Source: DATLMR01 sp964615905 (GTDB lineage: Bacteria > Acidobacteriota > Blastocatellia > UBA7656). From it: DNA of 64,000 nt. Each line of letters opens with the position of its first letter. Position 1 is the stretch's first letter. The notes beneath the pieces are model-generated. The model saw only the letters and a program-made list of their open reading frames with translations, made no database searches and was not told the origin of the DNA. This document shows positions 1 through 9,186 of the stretch, one piece after another. The DNA is taken from contig CAZTUB010000004.1 in assembly GCA_964615905.1 (NCBI GenBank), positions 62,001 to 126,000 on the forward strand. The letters run 5' to 3'. The position numbers were made by a program, and so were the translations under genes.

Positions 1-2057
1 TCGCGGCAGGTAATCGTGCCGCAACTGGGGTCACCCGTCGGCGCGGTAAAGGCGACGTTGGCCCCGCACATGCCAGGGTCGTTCGACTGCGTAATATTGT
101 CGGGGCAGTCGATGGAGGTACAGGGCGGAGCTTGAATTGTAGTCTCGCCCGCACGGTTAAAGGTATTCGTCTGGCCCGCCGGAGGCCAAGTACCGGACGG
201 GAATGTGAGCTGATCGGGCTCTATGCGGACATCTACCTTGTTGCCCACGGTCGCCGTTGGGCTTATGTCTACTACCACATAGAATGTGTGACGGCAGCAG
301 TTGCCTGTGTTCTTGGGAACAATATAATTAGGGTCAATGCAGAACCGGTTGCTTCCGTCCGCCGTGGTATCAGAACCCAGCAGTACATCCGTGGCAGGAT
401 CGAACGTGCTGGTTGATACAGGGGTTGCGTCAAAGGTCGGGTTGCTCTCGCGGTAGAGCTTGACGCTCGACACGTCGGTTACCGACCTCATGGCTCCCGT
501 TATGTATGTGATGCACGCCATCTGGAAATCCTGATCCGCGCACGATGCATTTACCGTAAATGAAAAAGACATCATCGGCACGTTTGTTTGCCCTTGAAAG
601 GCAGTATTCGGGGTGAGGTCTTGAACGTCCAGCGTGGTTATGCACCCTGAGACCGCGTCGGTGAAAGTCGTCTGCGCGGTCCGCCCCGACGAATTACCCG
701 TAGCGGTCAATGTAAAAGTCACATCGATGTCTTTGAACATCACTGTGTAGTCCGAGTTGGTAAACTTGCCTTCGGCGTCGGCAACCGCCGTAAGGGTCGT
801 ATCCTCACTCGTCTGAGGCTCTCTGTGCAGAAGGAGCGTGACGGTCTCACCTGGCTGCCAGCCTTCACCGCTGATTATCACTTGATCGCCCGGCTGGTAA
901 TCGGTCTGGTTTGTGGTAACCGAAGCGGCCGAGCTTGACATTACGACGACAGATTTCAAAACCTGCCCGCTCGGACTTACGCCGCCTGCGACGACCGCTC
1001 TGCCTGACTGCGGGTCATCTGTTAAAGAGTGATCGCCACGGTCTAAGAGCGCGTCCATCGGCGGCAGCGCATCGCTTTGTGTCCTCAGAGACTCCGAGCC
1101 CGCCTTGCGGATAAGCCCCGCGCGTGAAGGCGTGGCCAGTATCCCTGCGAGCCGGTCGCTGTCGTTCACCTGATCGAGGATATGCGCGCGCGCGGTGAAG
1201 TAGTGCAGTTGTGAGTTAAACATCTCGATGGTGCTTTCTCCGTCACCGCCGATCACCTGAATCTTTCCGTCAGGCAAGAGGTTAAGCGTCGGCCGCACGC
1301 GCGCCGATTTCATCTGCATCGCGTCGGAGAAAGTCCCTTGAGCGGGGTAGAACAACTCAGCCGTATTGACCGGGGAGTTGTTATCTGTAAGCCCGCCCGC
1401 CAGCAGAACTTCTCCGCTCTTGAGCAGGACTGCGGAATGAAATGCCCGTTTTGAAGAAGGCCGGGCTGCGATCAGTGTGAAAGCGTTGGTTGACGGGTCG
1501 AATATCTCCGCGGTCCCGTTCGAATCCCCACCGACGAGCAGCACTCTTCCGTCTGCCATGAGCGTGGCCGTGTGGCCTGCGCGGGCTTCGGCCATGTGGG
1601 GGCCTTTAACGAATTTCCCCCTGGCCGCATCGTAGATTTCTGACGAGTTGAGCGGCGCTTTGTTATGACCGCCGGTTACGAGTATCCGGCCGTCGGCCAG
1701 CTTTACAGCAGCGTGATTGGCGCGCGGCGTTTTAAGCTTGGCCGAAAGTCTGGCCGTCTGTGACTCTATGTTGAGTATCTCGGCGCGTCGAACCAGACCA
1801 CTTCCGTTTTCGCCGCCGATAAGCAGAACGGTCCCGTCCGCAAGCTGCGTGGCGGTATGGTTCTTGCGTTCTACGTTAAGAGTCATCGATCCAGGTGTGT
1901 GGTTGCCGAGACGACGGCTTGAAGCTGCCTTGCCGGAGTGGGCACTGGTTTCGGCAAAAAATGACGCCCCTGCTAATACCAATAGGATTAGAAGTGCCAG
2001 CAAGTCTGTCCGCCTCAACGTGGGTAGTCTGAGGATTCTACGCTTTTGCGCGATCAT
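1..2057 (-). CDS. Secreted kelch-repeat protein with C-terminal HYR domain (3' end outside window)
   Basis: The reverse strand is open from an ATG at 2057 to the window edge (685 codons visible), so the gene is incomplete at its 3' end. An AGGAG ribosome site lies about 8 nt upstream of the ATG. Residues 15-32 form a hydrophobic signal segment. Residues of about 50-330 contain repeated kelch blades of the form HTAT-L-DG-VLL-GG followed by AE-ID, as in galactose-oxidase-like beta propellers. An Ig-like stretch follows (YQPGDQVIISGEGW). The last visible residues (CPDNIT, DPGMCGANVAF) match the start of an HYR (hyalin repeat) domain. The protein is probably exported and adhesive or structural; no catalytic residues were identified. 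The same blade type recurs in the gene at 21607. Confidence 0.85.
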   Translation of the reverse strand, partial: MIAQKRRILRLPTLRRTDLLALLILLVLAGASFFAETSAHSGKAASSRRLGNHTPGSMTLNVERKNHTATQLADGTVLLIGGENGSGLVRRAEILNIESQTARLSAKLKTPRANHAAVKLADGRILVTGGHNKAPLNSSEIYDAARGKFVKGPHMAEARAGHTATLMADGRVLLVGGDSNGTAEIFDPSTNAFTLIAARPSSKRAFHSAVLLKSGEVLLAGGLTDNNSPVNTAELFYPAQGTFSDAMQMKSARVRPTLNLLPDGKIQVIGGDGESTIEMFNSQLHYFTARAHILDQVNDSDRLAGILATPSRAGLIRKAGSESLRTQSDALPPMDALLDRGDHSLTDDPQSGRAVVAGGVSPSGQVLKSVVVMSSSAASVTTNQTDYQPGDQVIISGEGWQPGETVTLLLHREPQTSEDTTLTAVADAEGKFTNSDYTVMFKDIDVTFTLTATGNSSGRTAQTTFTDAVSGCITTLDVQDLTPNTAFQGQTNVPMMSFSFTVNASCADQDFQMACITYITGAMRSVTDVSSVKLYRESNPTFDATPVSTSTFDPATDVLLGSDTTADGSNRFCIDPNYIVPKNTGNCCRHTFYVVVDISPTATVGNKVDVRIEPDQLTFPSGTWPPAGQTNTFNRAGETTIQAPPCTSIDCPDNITQSNDPGMCGANVAFTAPTGDPSCGTITCR

Positions 2058-2204
2058 TAGGTAATTCTCCTTTGAGCCGGTGAAATAAGGGAATTAAATT
2101 AGCAAGGTTAATCTTTGAGAGATGTCCTGATAGCCATAACCCATGAATATTTTCAGCCTGTCTAAAGTCCGACGGTCTCTATAGACCGCATTATGCGCTA
2201 GCCC

Positions 2205-2234
2205 TTTGTAGCTCATTTATTGAGCATACGTCAA
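2205..2234 (-). promoter_or_regulatory. Candidate sigma70-type promoter for the kelch gene
   Basis: On the reverse strand TTGACG (2234-2229) is followed after 18 nt by TACAAA (2210-2205), about 150 nt before the kelch start codon. The -35 matches 5 of 6 and the -10 matches 4 of 6. A small hairpin (CGGTCT-CTAT-AGACCG, 2173-2188) lies just downstream in the presumed leader. Confidence 0.35.
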
Positions 2235-2338
2235 ATATAAACAGAGATAAGGAAATCCAGTTTCGCTTTCAGACCGGCTTGACTTTGGTGGCACGCGGTT
2301 TTTAGCATGCCCCTTTTTGCTGGTATCATTAAGGCTTT

Positions 2339-3091
2339 ATGGTATTGACAGAAGTCACAGATGAGTTGATAAACCTCTTTGACAGCGCGCGAAGAGTCGT
2401 TGTGCTCACAGGCGCAGGCATATCGGCCGAAAGCGGCATGCCGACCTTTAGGGGCGGCGGCGGGTCTGAGATATGGACCTGGCGCGGGCGGCCCGTGACC
2501 GAGCTGTCATCGGCGGAGTTGATTGCCACCGACCCCAGGCTCGTCTGGGATTGGTTCGATTATCGTCGCGGCATCCTTCAAGACCTTGCGCCCAGCGCGG
2601 GCCATTACTCGCTCGCCGAGTGGGAGCGCCGCTTTGAAGAGTTCACGCTCGTAACCCAGAACATCGACGACCTGCACAGCGCCGCCGGAAGCCTCAACGT
2701 CCTTGAGCTTCACGGCAACATCTGGCGGGCCCGCTGTCTGAGGTGCGCTTCCACCTTCGAAGCTCGCGAGACGCCGCTCGAACAGAACCCGCCGCTCTGT
2801 TTTGTCTGCGGGTCGGCGGCTCGCCCCGACGTGGTGCTCTTCGGCGAGGTTGTGCCTGAAGCCATCTTCGAGCGGGCCGAGGAAGCCGCTGCTCGCGCGG
2901 ACCTGTTCTTTGTGATAGGCACGTCGGCGGTCGTTTATCCGGCGGCCTCGCTGCCCATAGTGGCGAAACAGTCTGGCGCGCGCGTTATCGAAATCAACCC
3001 TGAGATGACAGACATATCGATCTTTTCAGATGCCACACTGCTCGGCAAGGCCGGCGATATGCTGCCGCAGTTTATCAAGAACCGAGGATGA
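2339..3091 (+). CDS. cobB: NAD-dependent protein deacylase, sirtuin family
   Basis: A 250-residue SIR2 protein that removes acyl groups from lysines, using NAD and releasing nicotinamide and O-acyl-ADP-ribose. The NAD-binding motif GAGISAESGMPTFRG is near residues 25-39. The TQNIDDLH motif and catalytic His (ELHG) follow. A zinc finger is formed by two CxxC pairs (CLRC, CFVC). The length is normal for bacterial cobB. The stretch that carries Tyr-x-x-Arg in desuccinylases reads WFDYRR here, so the Tyr92 equivalent (E. coli numbering) appears to be Phe while the Arg is kept. It is first in a same-strand run with larC (29 nt gap), folE and metG. Confidence 0.9.
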   Translation: MVLTEVTDELINLFDSARRVVVLTGAGISAESGMPTFRGGGGSEIWTWRGRPVTELSSAELIATDPRLVWDWFDYRRGILQDLAPSAGHYSLAEWERRFEEFTLVTQNIDDLHSAAGSLNVLELHGNIWRARCLRCASTFEARETPLEQNPPLCFVCGSAARPDVVLFGEVVPEAIFERAEEAAARADLFFVIGTSAVVYPAASLPIVAKQSGARVIEINPEMTDISIFSDATLLGKAGDMLPQFIKNRG

Positions 3092-3120
3092 AGAGTGACG
3101 AGTGATGAAAAGGAGCGAGA

Positions 3121-4368
3121 ATGACGCGAGCCCTCTACTTTGACTGCTTCGCCGGAGCAAGCGGCGATATGATAATCGGCGCGCTGCTCGATTTAGGGGT
3201 TGAGCTCGACGCGCTGAACAGAAAACTTGCTTCGCTCAAGCTGAGCGGTTACGAGATCAAAGCCGCCCGCGTGAAGCGAAGCGGGATCGCCGCCGTCAAG
3301 TTCGACGTTCAGGTCGATGAAAGCAGCCAGCCCGGCAGATACCTTTCCGACATCAAGAAGATCATCCAGCAGTCCGAGCTTTCAGAAAAGAGCAAGGCCG
3401 CTTCAACAGGTGTATTCGAGCTGCTCGCGCAGGCAGAGGCTCAGGTACACGGGACCACCGCCGACCTCGTCCACTTTCACGAAGTCGGCGCGGTCGATTC
3501 GATCATAGACATAGTCGGCGCTTGCATAGGTTTTGAGATGCTCGGCGTCGAGCAGTTCATCTCGTCTCCGCTCAGGGTAGGTCGCGGGTTCGTAAACACC
3601 GAGCACGGGCTGATGCCGGTCCCGGCCCCGGGCACGGCTGAGATTTTGCGCGGCGTCCCGGTCTATGCCGGTGACATTGACGGCGAGTTCGTCACGCCGA
3701 CCGGCGCGGCCATAGTCGCAAGCTTTTGCGAATCGTTCGAGCCGTTGCCCCATATGTCCATAGAGGAGGTCGGCTACGGGGCGGGGACACGCAACCCCGC
3801 AGGGTTTCCAAACGCATTGCGGTTGATCCTCGGCGAAATCTCGTCCGGCGAGACCGGCCCGGTCGACGATCCGAAGCCGTCGTTTGAAACGAGCGTCGTC
3901 GTGATCGAAACGAACATCGACGACATGAACCCTCAAGCCTACGGGTTTGTGATGGACCGCGCGTTTGCGCTGGGCGCGAAAGACGTTTACTTGACGCCCG
4001 TCCAGATGAAGAAGGGAAGGCCGGGCACGCAGCTTTCGGTCATCTGTGACGCCGAAGAGATGGAGACGATCACGACCATGCTTCTTCAAGAGACCACGAC
4101 GCTCGGCCTCAGATACTACGAAGCGAAGCGGCGTGTGCTTGACCGCGACATTGAAACTGTCGAGACTGAGTATGGGCAGGCGCGCATAAAGGTGGCGCGC
4201 GAACAAGGTCGCACGCTACACTTCCAGCCGGAGTATGAAGACTGCGTGAGGCTCGCGCGGGAATCGGGCGCTCCGTTGATCGAGGTGCAGGCGGCTGCAA
4301 TTTCTGCCTATCGCAAGCGGCTGGGGTCGGACGCTGAAGAAGACGGCATTCATGGAAAACTCGGATAA
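3121..4368 (+). CDS. larC: Nickel pincer cofactor biosynthesis protein LarC (DUF111)
   Basis: A 415-residue LarC family protein, the nickel insertase that puts Ni into the pyridinium bis-thiocarboxylic acid nucleotide made by LarB and LarE. The N-terminus (YFDCFAGASGDM) and the central FHEVGAVDSIIDI motif are family hallmarks. It ends with a domain typical of full-length LarC. It overlaps the start of folE by 17 nt, so the two are very likely cotranscribed. No larB, larE or larA is in the window, so the client enzyme is unknown. Some DUF111 proteins occur without the other lar genes, so a different metal-cofactor role is possible. Confidence 0.9.
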   Translation: MTRALYFDCFAGASGDMIIGALLDLGVELDALNRKLASLKLSGYEIKAARVKRSGIAAVKFDVQVDESSQPGRYLSDIKKIIQQSELSEKSKAASTGVFELLAQAEAQVHGTTADLVHFHEVGAVDSIIDIVGACIGFEMLGVEQFISSPLRVGRGFVNTEHGLMPVPAPGTAEILRGVPVYAGDIDGEFVTPTGAAIVASFCESFEPLPHMSIEEVGYGAGTRNPAGFPNALRLILGEISSGETGPVDDPKPSFETSVVVIETNIDDMNPQAYGFVMDRAFALGAKDVYLTPVQMKKGRPGTQLSVICDAEEMETITTMLLQETTTLGLRYYEAKRRVLDRDIETVETEYGQARIKVAREQGRTLHFQPEYEDCVRLARESGAPLIEVQAAAISAYRKRLGSDAEEDGIHGKLG

Positions 4369-4981
4369 AAAGAGCGGCGGCGAAGATACGGCCGAGCTGC
4401 GCGCTCGCGCTCCCATCGACCACGCCAAGATCGAAGCGGGAGTCAGGCTCATCCTCGAAGGCATAGGCGAAGACCCGGACCGTCCTGGTCTACAGGGCAC
4501 GCCGCGCCGCGTCTCGCAGATGTACGACGAGATTTGCGCGGGGCTTCGCACGGATGCGCGAGAGTTCATAACGGTCATACCCGCCGAGACGCACGACGAG
4601 ATGGTCATAGAAAAGGACATCCCTCTATATTCGCTCTGTGAGCATCATCTCTTGCCCTTCGTCGGGGTCGCGCACATAGCATATATCCCGAAGGAGGGGC
4701 GCATAGTCGGCCTGTCCAAGCTCGTGCGCGTGGCCGACATGATGGCTCGCAAGCCTCAGATTCAAGAACGGCTGACGACCGAGATAGCCGATTTGCTCGA
4801 CCGCGAGCTGCGACCGAAAGGGGTCCTCGTCGTCATCGAAGCCGCTCATATGTGCGTCGAGATGCGAGGCATAAAAAAGCCGGGCTCGAAGACTATCACG
4901 AGCGCGCTGCGCGGGGGCTTTCTCACGGATTCGAGAACGCGAGCCGAAGCGATGGCGCTGATTCGCAAGCGCGATAATTAA
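4352..4981 (+). CDS. folE: GTP cyclohydrolase I
   Basis: A 209-residue enzyme converting GTP to 7,8-dihydroneopterin triphosphate, the first step of tetrahydrofolate (and biopterin or queuosine precursor) synthesis. Visible hallmarks are GTPRRVSQMYDEI, the zinc site SLCEHHLLPFVG (Cys-His-His), IVGLSKLVR and the second zinc Cys in AAHMCVEMRG. The N-terminal 20 residues are charged and probably flexible. The start overlaps larC; a later Met is not available before the conserved core. It belongs to the cobB-larC-folE-metG run. Confidence 0.95.
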   Translation: MENSDKKSGGEDTAELRARAPIDHAKIEAGVRLILEGIGEDPDRPGLQGTPRRVSQMYDEICAGLRTDAREFITVIPAETHDEMVIEKDIPLYSLCEHHLLPFVGVAHIAYIPKEGRIVGLSKLVRVADMMARKPQIQERLTTEIADLLDRELRPKGVLVVIEAAHMCVEMRGIKKPGSKTITSALRGGFLTDSRTRAEAMALIRKRDN

Positions 4982-5010
4982 GACCGCAACCGGGCGATAC
5001 AGATTCGATT

Positions 5011-7047
5011 ATGGCAGAAACATTCTACGTCACGACCCCTATCTATTATGTCAACGCGAGACCGCACCTCGGCCACGCATACACGACTCTTGTGGCCGAC
5101 TCGCTCACGAAGTTTCACCGGCAGCGCGGCGTAGACTCTTACTTCCTGACGGGAACCGACGAGCACGGCATCAACATCGAGCGCGCGGCCGAGGCGCGCG
5201 GCGTGCCCGTAAAAGAGCACGTAGACCAGATCGTCGATCAATTCAAGCAAGCGTTCGCGCGCCTCGATATCGATTACGACAAGTGGATTCGCACCACTGA
5301 CGATTACCACGAGCGGGCGGTCGAAAAGCTCTGGCGCATACTCGACGAGCGCGGCCACATCTACAAGGGCCATTACGAAGGGTGGTTTTGCGGCAACTGC
5401 AACGAATTCAAAGATGTCGAAGAGAAGACCGACAGCCCCGCCTGTCCGATTCACTTGAAGCCGCTCGAAAGGATTGCCGAGGAGAGCTATTTCTTCAAGC
5501 TCTCCTCGTTTCAACAGCCGCTCCTCGACCTTTATGCTTCGCGGCCCGGGTTCGTGCAGCCGGACGTGCGCCGCAACGAGGTCGTCTCGTTCGTATCGGG
5601 CGGGCTCAAGGATCTGTCGATCAGCCGCGTCTCTGTCAAGTGGGGCATCCCAGTGCCGGGCGACCCGAAGCACACGATCTATGTCTGGCTCGACGCGCTC
5701 TCAAACTACATAACCGCGCTCGGATGGGGCAGCGACTCGGATGAGTTGTTCAAGCGTCACTGGCCCGCGCTCCATCTCGTCGGCAAAGACATTTTGCGGT
5801 TTCATACGGTCTACTGGCCCGCGTTTCTGATGGCGGCCGGGATAGAAGTGCCGCGCACGGTCTTTGTCCACGGCATGCTTTTGCGAGGCGGGCAGAAGAT
5901 GGGCAAGTCGCTCGGCAACGCGATCAACCTGAACGTTTTGCACAAGCACTTCACGCCCGACATGATTCGGTATTTTCTGTTGCGCGAGGTCGCTTTCGGG
6001 CAGGACGGCGAAGTGACTTATGAAGCCCTGGTCGACCGCGTGAACGGCGATCTCGCAAACGGCCTCGGCAATCTCGCCAGCCGCACGCTCACGATGGTTC
6101 GCAACTATTTCGACGGCCAGCCGCCTCGTCCCGGTCAAACCGAATCGCCGGAAACGGCCAGCGTGCGCGAGGCGCTCGAAAAAGCGAGGACGAGATTTAA
6201 TGAAGAGTTCGTCGCGCTCAATTTCTCGCGCGCGCTCGAAGCCGCGTGGGCAGGGCTCGCGCGCGTCGATAAGTTCATCACCGACAGCCAGCCCTGGAAG
6301 CTCGCTAAAGACCCCGATGCGCGCCCAGTGTTGGAGCAGGTTATCTCGACTAGCTTTGAAGGGCTGCGCCATCTCGTGTTGCTTGCGGCCCCTGTGCTGC
6401 CTGCGACCACGCGACAGATTTGGAGCGAGATGGGGCTCGGAGGCTTGCCGCTTGAGACAAACCCTGACAGGGTCGAGTGGGGCGGGCAGATTGATGTTAC
6501 GAAGATCGACCAGATCACCCCGGCATTCCCGAAATTGAACAAGGAAAAGATAATGGCAGAGATCGAGAAAGAAGAGACAGACACCGCGACTCAGACGGCG
6601 GCCGAAGCCACCGGAACCGCCGAACCGCAGCAGTCGGCACAGCACGCAACGACCAAGGCGGAAGAGGTTGCGAGCGCGGCCGGCGCGACACAGGCGGCTG
6701 CACCGGTTGCGCCCGCGACTATCAATATCGACGACTTCGCAAAGGTCGAGCTCCGCGTGGCCACTGTAACCGAAGCCGAGCGCGTCCCGAAATCCGATAA
6801 GCTGCTCAGGCTCCAGGTGGACCTCGGAGAAGGAGCGCCCAGGCAGATTCTCGCGGGGATCGCCGAGCACTATTCACCCGAAGCGATGGTGGGCCGAAAG
6901 ATCATCGTCGTAGCCAACCTCGCCCCGCGCAAGCTTCGCGGCCTCGAATCAAACGGCATGCTGCTTGCGGCATCCGTCGGCGAAGACGGTCGCCCCGTGC
7001 TCGCCACCTTCACCGAAGACGTGCCCAACGGCGCGCGGCTTAAGTAG
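5011..7047 (+). CDS. metG: Methionyl-tRNA synthetase with C-terminal tRNA-binding domain
   Basis: A 678-residue class I aminoacyl-tRNA synthetase that charges tRNA-Met. The HIGH-like motif is HLGH near residue 19 and the KMSKS-like motif is KMGKS near residue 294. A zinc knuckle with CGNC and CPIH sits at about residues 127-152. The catalytic and anticodon-binding regions end near residue 510. An Ala/Glu/Thr-rich linker (about 515-575) connects to a C-terminal EMAP/Trbp111-type OB fold that includes KVELRVATV and SNGMLLAA. It starts 29 nt after folE and ends the operon-like run; the next gene is convergent. Confidence 0.96.
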   Translation: MAETFYVTTPIYYVNARPHLGHAYTTLVADSLTKFHRQRGVDSYFLTGTDEHGINIERAAEARGVPVKEHVDQIVDQFKQAFARLDIDYDKWIRTTDDYHERAVEKLWRILDERGHIYKGHYEGWFCGNCNEFKDVEEKTDSPACPIHLKPLERIAEESYFFKLSSFQQPLLDLYASRPGFVQPDVRRNEVVSFVSGGLKDLSISRVSVKWGIPVPGDPKHTIYVWLDALSNYITALGWGSDSDELFKRHWPALHLVGKDILRFHTVYWPAFLMAAGIEVPRTVFVHGMLLRGGQKMGKSLGNAINLNVLHKHFTPDMIRYFLLREVAFGQDGEVTYEALVDRVNGDLANGLGNLASRTLTMVRNYFDGQPPRPGQTESPETASVREALEKARTRFNEEFVALNFSRALEAAWAGLARVDKFITDSQPWKLAKDPDARPVLEQVISTSFEGLRHLVLLAAPVLPATTRQIWSEMGLGGLPLETNPDRVEWGGQIDVTKIDQITPAFPKLNKEKIMAEIEKEETDTATQTAAEATGTAEPQQSAQHATTKAEEVASAAGATQAAAPVAPATINIDDFAKVELRVATVTEAERVPKSDKLLRLQVDLGEGAPRQILAGIAEHYSPEAMVGRKIIVVANLAPRKLRGLESNGMLLAASVGEDGRPVLATFTEDVPNGARLK

Positions 7048-7055
7048 AGAGCCGC

Positions 7056-7685
7056 TCAGGTGGACGAGCCCCAGCGCCTGCACGCTTCGACGTAGTTCAT
7101 GGGCTCAAGCTCCGGGCCCGGATTTAAGTGTTCGAGGGTGCGTTCGACGACTTCGATGTCGGGCGAGTGGATCGATATCGACTTTACTGTGAGGGCAGGG
7201 AAGGTCGCGTCGGCCAGCTCAAGCCAGCCGCCGTCGCACTCGAACTGCGAGCGTATCTTCGACACCTTGACCCTGGAAACGGGCGGGACGGCATTCGAGA
7301 GCACCTCCATGAATGACGCTTGCGAGTACCGCGCTTTAGATTTAAATGCTTCGGGCAGGTCGCTCTTGAGCAGCTCGGCTGCGCGCCAGAGCCTCTCTGC
7401 GTCTACGGGGAATTTGAAGATTTCAGTGGCGCTCTCGCTATAGAGCTCGATCTTGCTCGGCTTTTTTTCGAGCAGCAGCTTGAATTTCAGCAGCCACTCG
7501 TTCGTCCATCTTCTCAGCTTTATGTTGTGGTCGCTCGCATCCGAGATCAGGTAAACGTCGGTCCACCTGTGGCTGACAACGCCGGGCCTCGGCTTATGAG
7601 CCAGCATCTTTGCGCTCAAAGAGTCGCTAACGCGTCCGAACGCGCGCCATTCCCAAATTTCGCCTTCTTCCGGTTCTTTGGTCAT
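7056..7685 (-). CDS. Hypothetical protein, possibly CYTH-like
   Basis: A 209-residue cytosolic protein without signal or membrane segments. Alternating charged strands (EWEWRAFG-type start, DVYLI, IKLRR, LKFKLLLE) and a late SISIHSPD segment recall the CYTH/triphosphate-tunnel fold, but no complete ExExK motif is visible, so the assignment is tentative. Its start lies 18 nt after the stop of the SbcD-like gene on the same strand, so they are probably one transcript. It converges with metG with an 8 nt gap. Confidence 0.7.
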   Translation of the reverse strand: MTKEPEEGEIWEWRAFGRVSDSLSAKMLAHKPRPGVVSHRWTDVYLISDASDHNIKLRRWTNEWLLKFKLLLEKKPSKIELYSESATEIFKFPVDAERLWRAAELLKSDLPEAFKSKARYSQASFMEVLSNAVPPVSRVKVSKIRSQFECDGGWLELADATFPALTVKSISIHSPDIEVVERTLEHLNPGPELEPMNYVEACRRWGSST

Positions 7686-7703
7686 GCGAGAGATAATCCC
7701 TGC

Positions 7704-9026
7704 TCAATCTCCGCTCTCGGCGTAGACAGCCTCTCTTGGAGTTTCCGGCAGCTCGGATTGAAACAGCCTCTCTTCGAGTACCCTTAAAATCTTTTCCGGG
7801 GACTCACCCTCAAGCGCCAACCTCTTCGCTTCGACGACGACGGCGGCGATCTCGCTCGCGCGGTTGCAAAAACGCGAATCGGATTTTATAAGGTCTTCAA
7901 TAACGCGCAGCTCTCGCTCGCTGCGGGTCGCGTCGCGAGCCAGGTCGATGGCCACGGCCAGCTGCTTCGGCACGGTCTTGTTGTTGATTATAAGCCCCAG
8001 CGGGCGAAGCTCTTCGATTGCGCGCTCCTTCAGCTTATCGAGCCTTAAAAGCGAGTTCTTAAACCCTAGCGAACCCCTGAGGGTAAGCTCTATGATCGGC
8101 CGCGCTGTCTCATCCGTGTCGTCCGGGCTTGTGCATTCGCGCCTGAGAACGTCAAATATCTCCGCCTGCACCTCTTCAGGCACTTCGCTGCCGCTTATCT
8201 GGTGCTCGACGCGGTTGAAGGGTCGCTGAAAATAGTCTCTGCCCGCGCGCAAAAACTCTGTCTTGATCTCGGCCCCGTCGGTTTCGACAAGGTAAGCGCC
8301 GCGCTCCACGCCCGCTTCATCAACGCTACAGGCTTCAAGCGAGCCGGGGTTATGAGCCCATCCTTCAATATCGAACCGCTTGTGCGTGTGCCCGAGCGCA
8401 AGATAATCGACTGCCCCGCGAAGCGTCACAAGCTTTGATATCGACAACGCGTTTGGGATGGGGCGATTGAGCTGCCCTTCGATGTCGGAATGAAGCAGCA
8501 TGATGTTCGTAGCGCCGGGGCGGCGTTTGGCCTGGACGGCTTCGGCAAGCGCAGGCAGTACCTGGCCGGTCGTCGTGCCGTACCAGTGCGAGCCAAATAT
8601 GCGCGCGTCGCCTATGTCGACATAAGAGCCCGATGCATCGTTTTCGTCCCAGGCATCCAGGGTGACGCCGCCGCCTTCAACAAACCTTGGCTCAAGCAGC
8701 TTGATGTACCGCCACTGGGAAAAGCTCCGCAGCCAGCTATGGCGCGTCGCCGTCTCGCGCTGGTCGTGGTTGCCTTCGATGACCAGGACAGGGATGCGCG
8801 CTTCCGCGAGCCGCCTGAGCATGAACATCGCGTGGTTTGCGGCCTGCGGGTCGACATTGCGGCGGTCAAACAGATCGCCCGCGACGACCACAAAATCTAC
8901 ACGGCGACCGATGGCGTACTGCTCGATCACTTCACGCCACGCGCGAAAGAAGTCGGCGGTGCGGTCCGGCAGGTTGTATCTCTTTATCCCTAGATGAATA
9001 TCGGCTATGTGGAGGAACTTCGCCAT
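7704..9026 (-). CDS. DNA repair exonuclease, SbcD/Mre11 metallophosphoesterase family
   Basis: A 440-residue calcineurin-like phosphoesterase of the Mre11/SbcD type. Metal-binding motifs are visible in order: FLHIADIHLG (residues 4-13), VVAGDLFD, EGNHDQRE and LALGHTHKR. Such enzymes are Mn-dependent nucleases that process DNA ends, usually with an SbcC/Rad50 ATPase. No SbcC partner lies beside it; the gene downstream is the CYTH-like protein. The C-terminal 150 residues are helical and less conserved. It is divergent from ruvB with a 160 nt gap. Confidence 0.85.
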   Translation of the reverse strand: MAKFLHIADIHLGIKRYNLPDRTADFFRAWREVIEQYAIGRRVDFVVVAGDLFDRRNVDPQAANHAMFMLRRLAEARIPVLVIEGNHDQRETATRHSWLRSFSQWRYIKLLEPRFVEGGGVTLDAWDENDASGSYVDIGDARIFGSHWYGTTTGQVLPALAEAVQAKRRPGATNIMLLHSDIEGQLNRPIPNALSISKLVTLRGAVDYLALGHTHKRFDIEGWAHNPGSLEACSVDEAGVERGAYLVETDGAEIKTEFLRAGRDYFQRPFNRVEHQISGSEVPEEVQAEIFDVLRRECTSPDDTDETARPIIELTLRGSLGFKNSLLRLDKLKERAIEELRPLGLIINNKTVPKQLAVAIDLARDATRSERELRVIEDLIKSDSRFCNRASEIAAVVVEAKRLALEGESPEKILRVLEERLFQSELPETPREAVYAESGD

Positions 9027-9186
9027 TTAATCCAGATTACCAGTTTCAATTTCAAACATAAGCAAAAGGCTCACGGGTAATTATAATCGTGACCCACTAA
9101 ATTTGGGAATTCTTTTCAAGGCTACCACAAGGTATGGTAAAATTCTCGATCAGAAACCCCGAATTTCTACAGACGGAGTGTAATCA

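Noticed and set aside
5701..6870. 389-codon reverse frame inside metG
   Set aside because: It lies wholly within an unmistakable metG and has no family features.
7128..7316. Small + strand frame after metG
   Set aside because: It is antisense to the CYTH-like gene and has no ribosome site.
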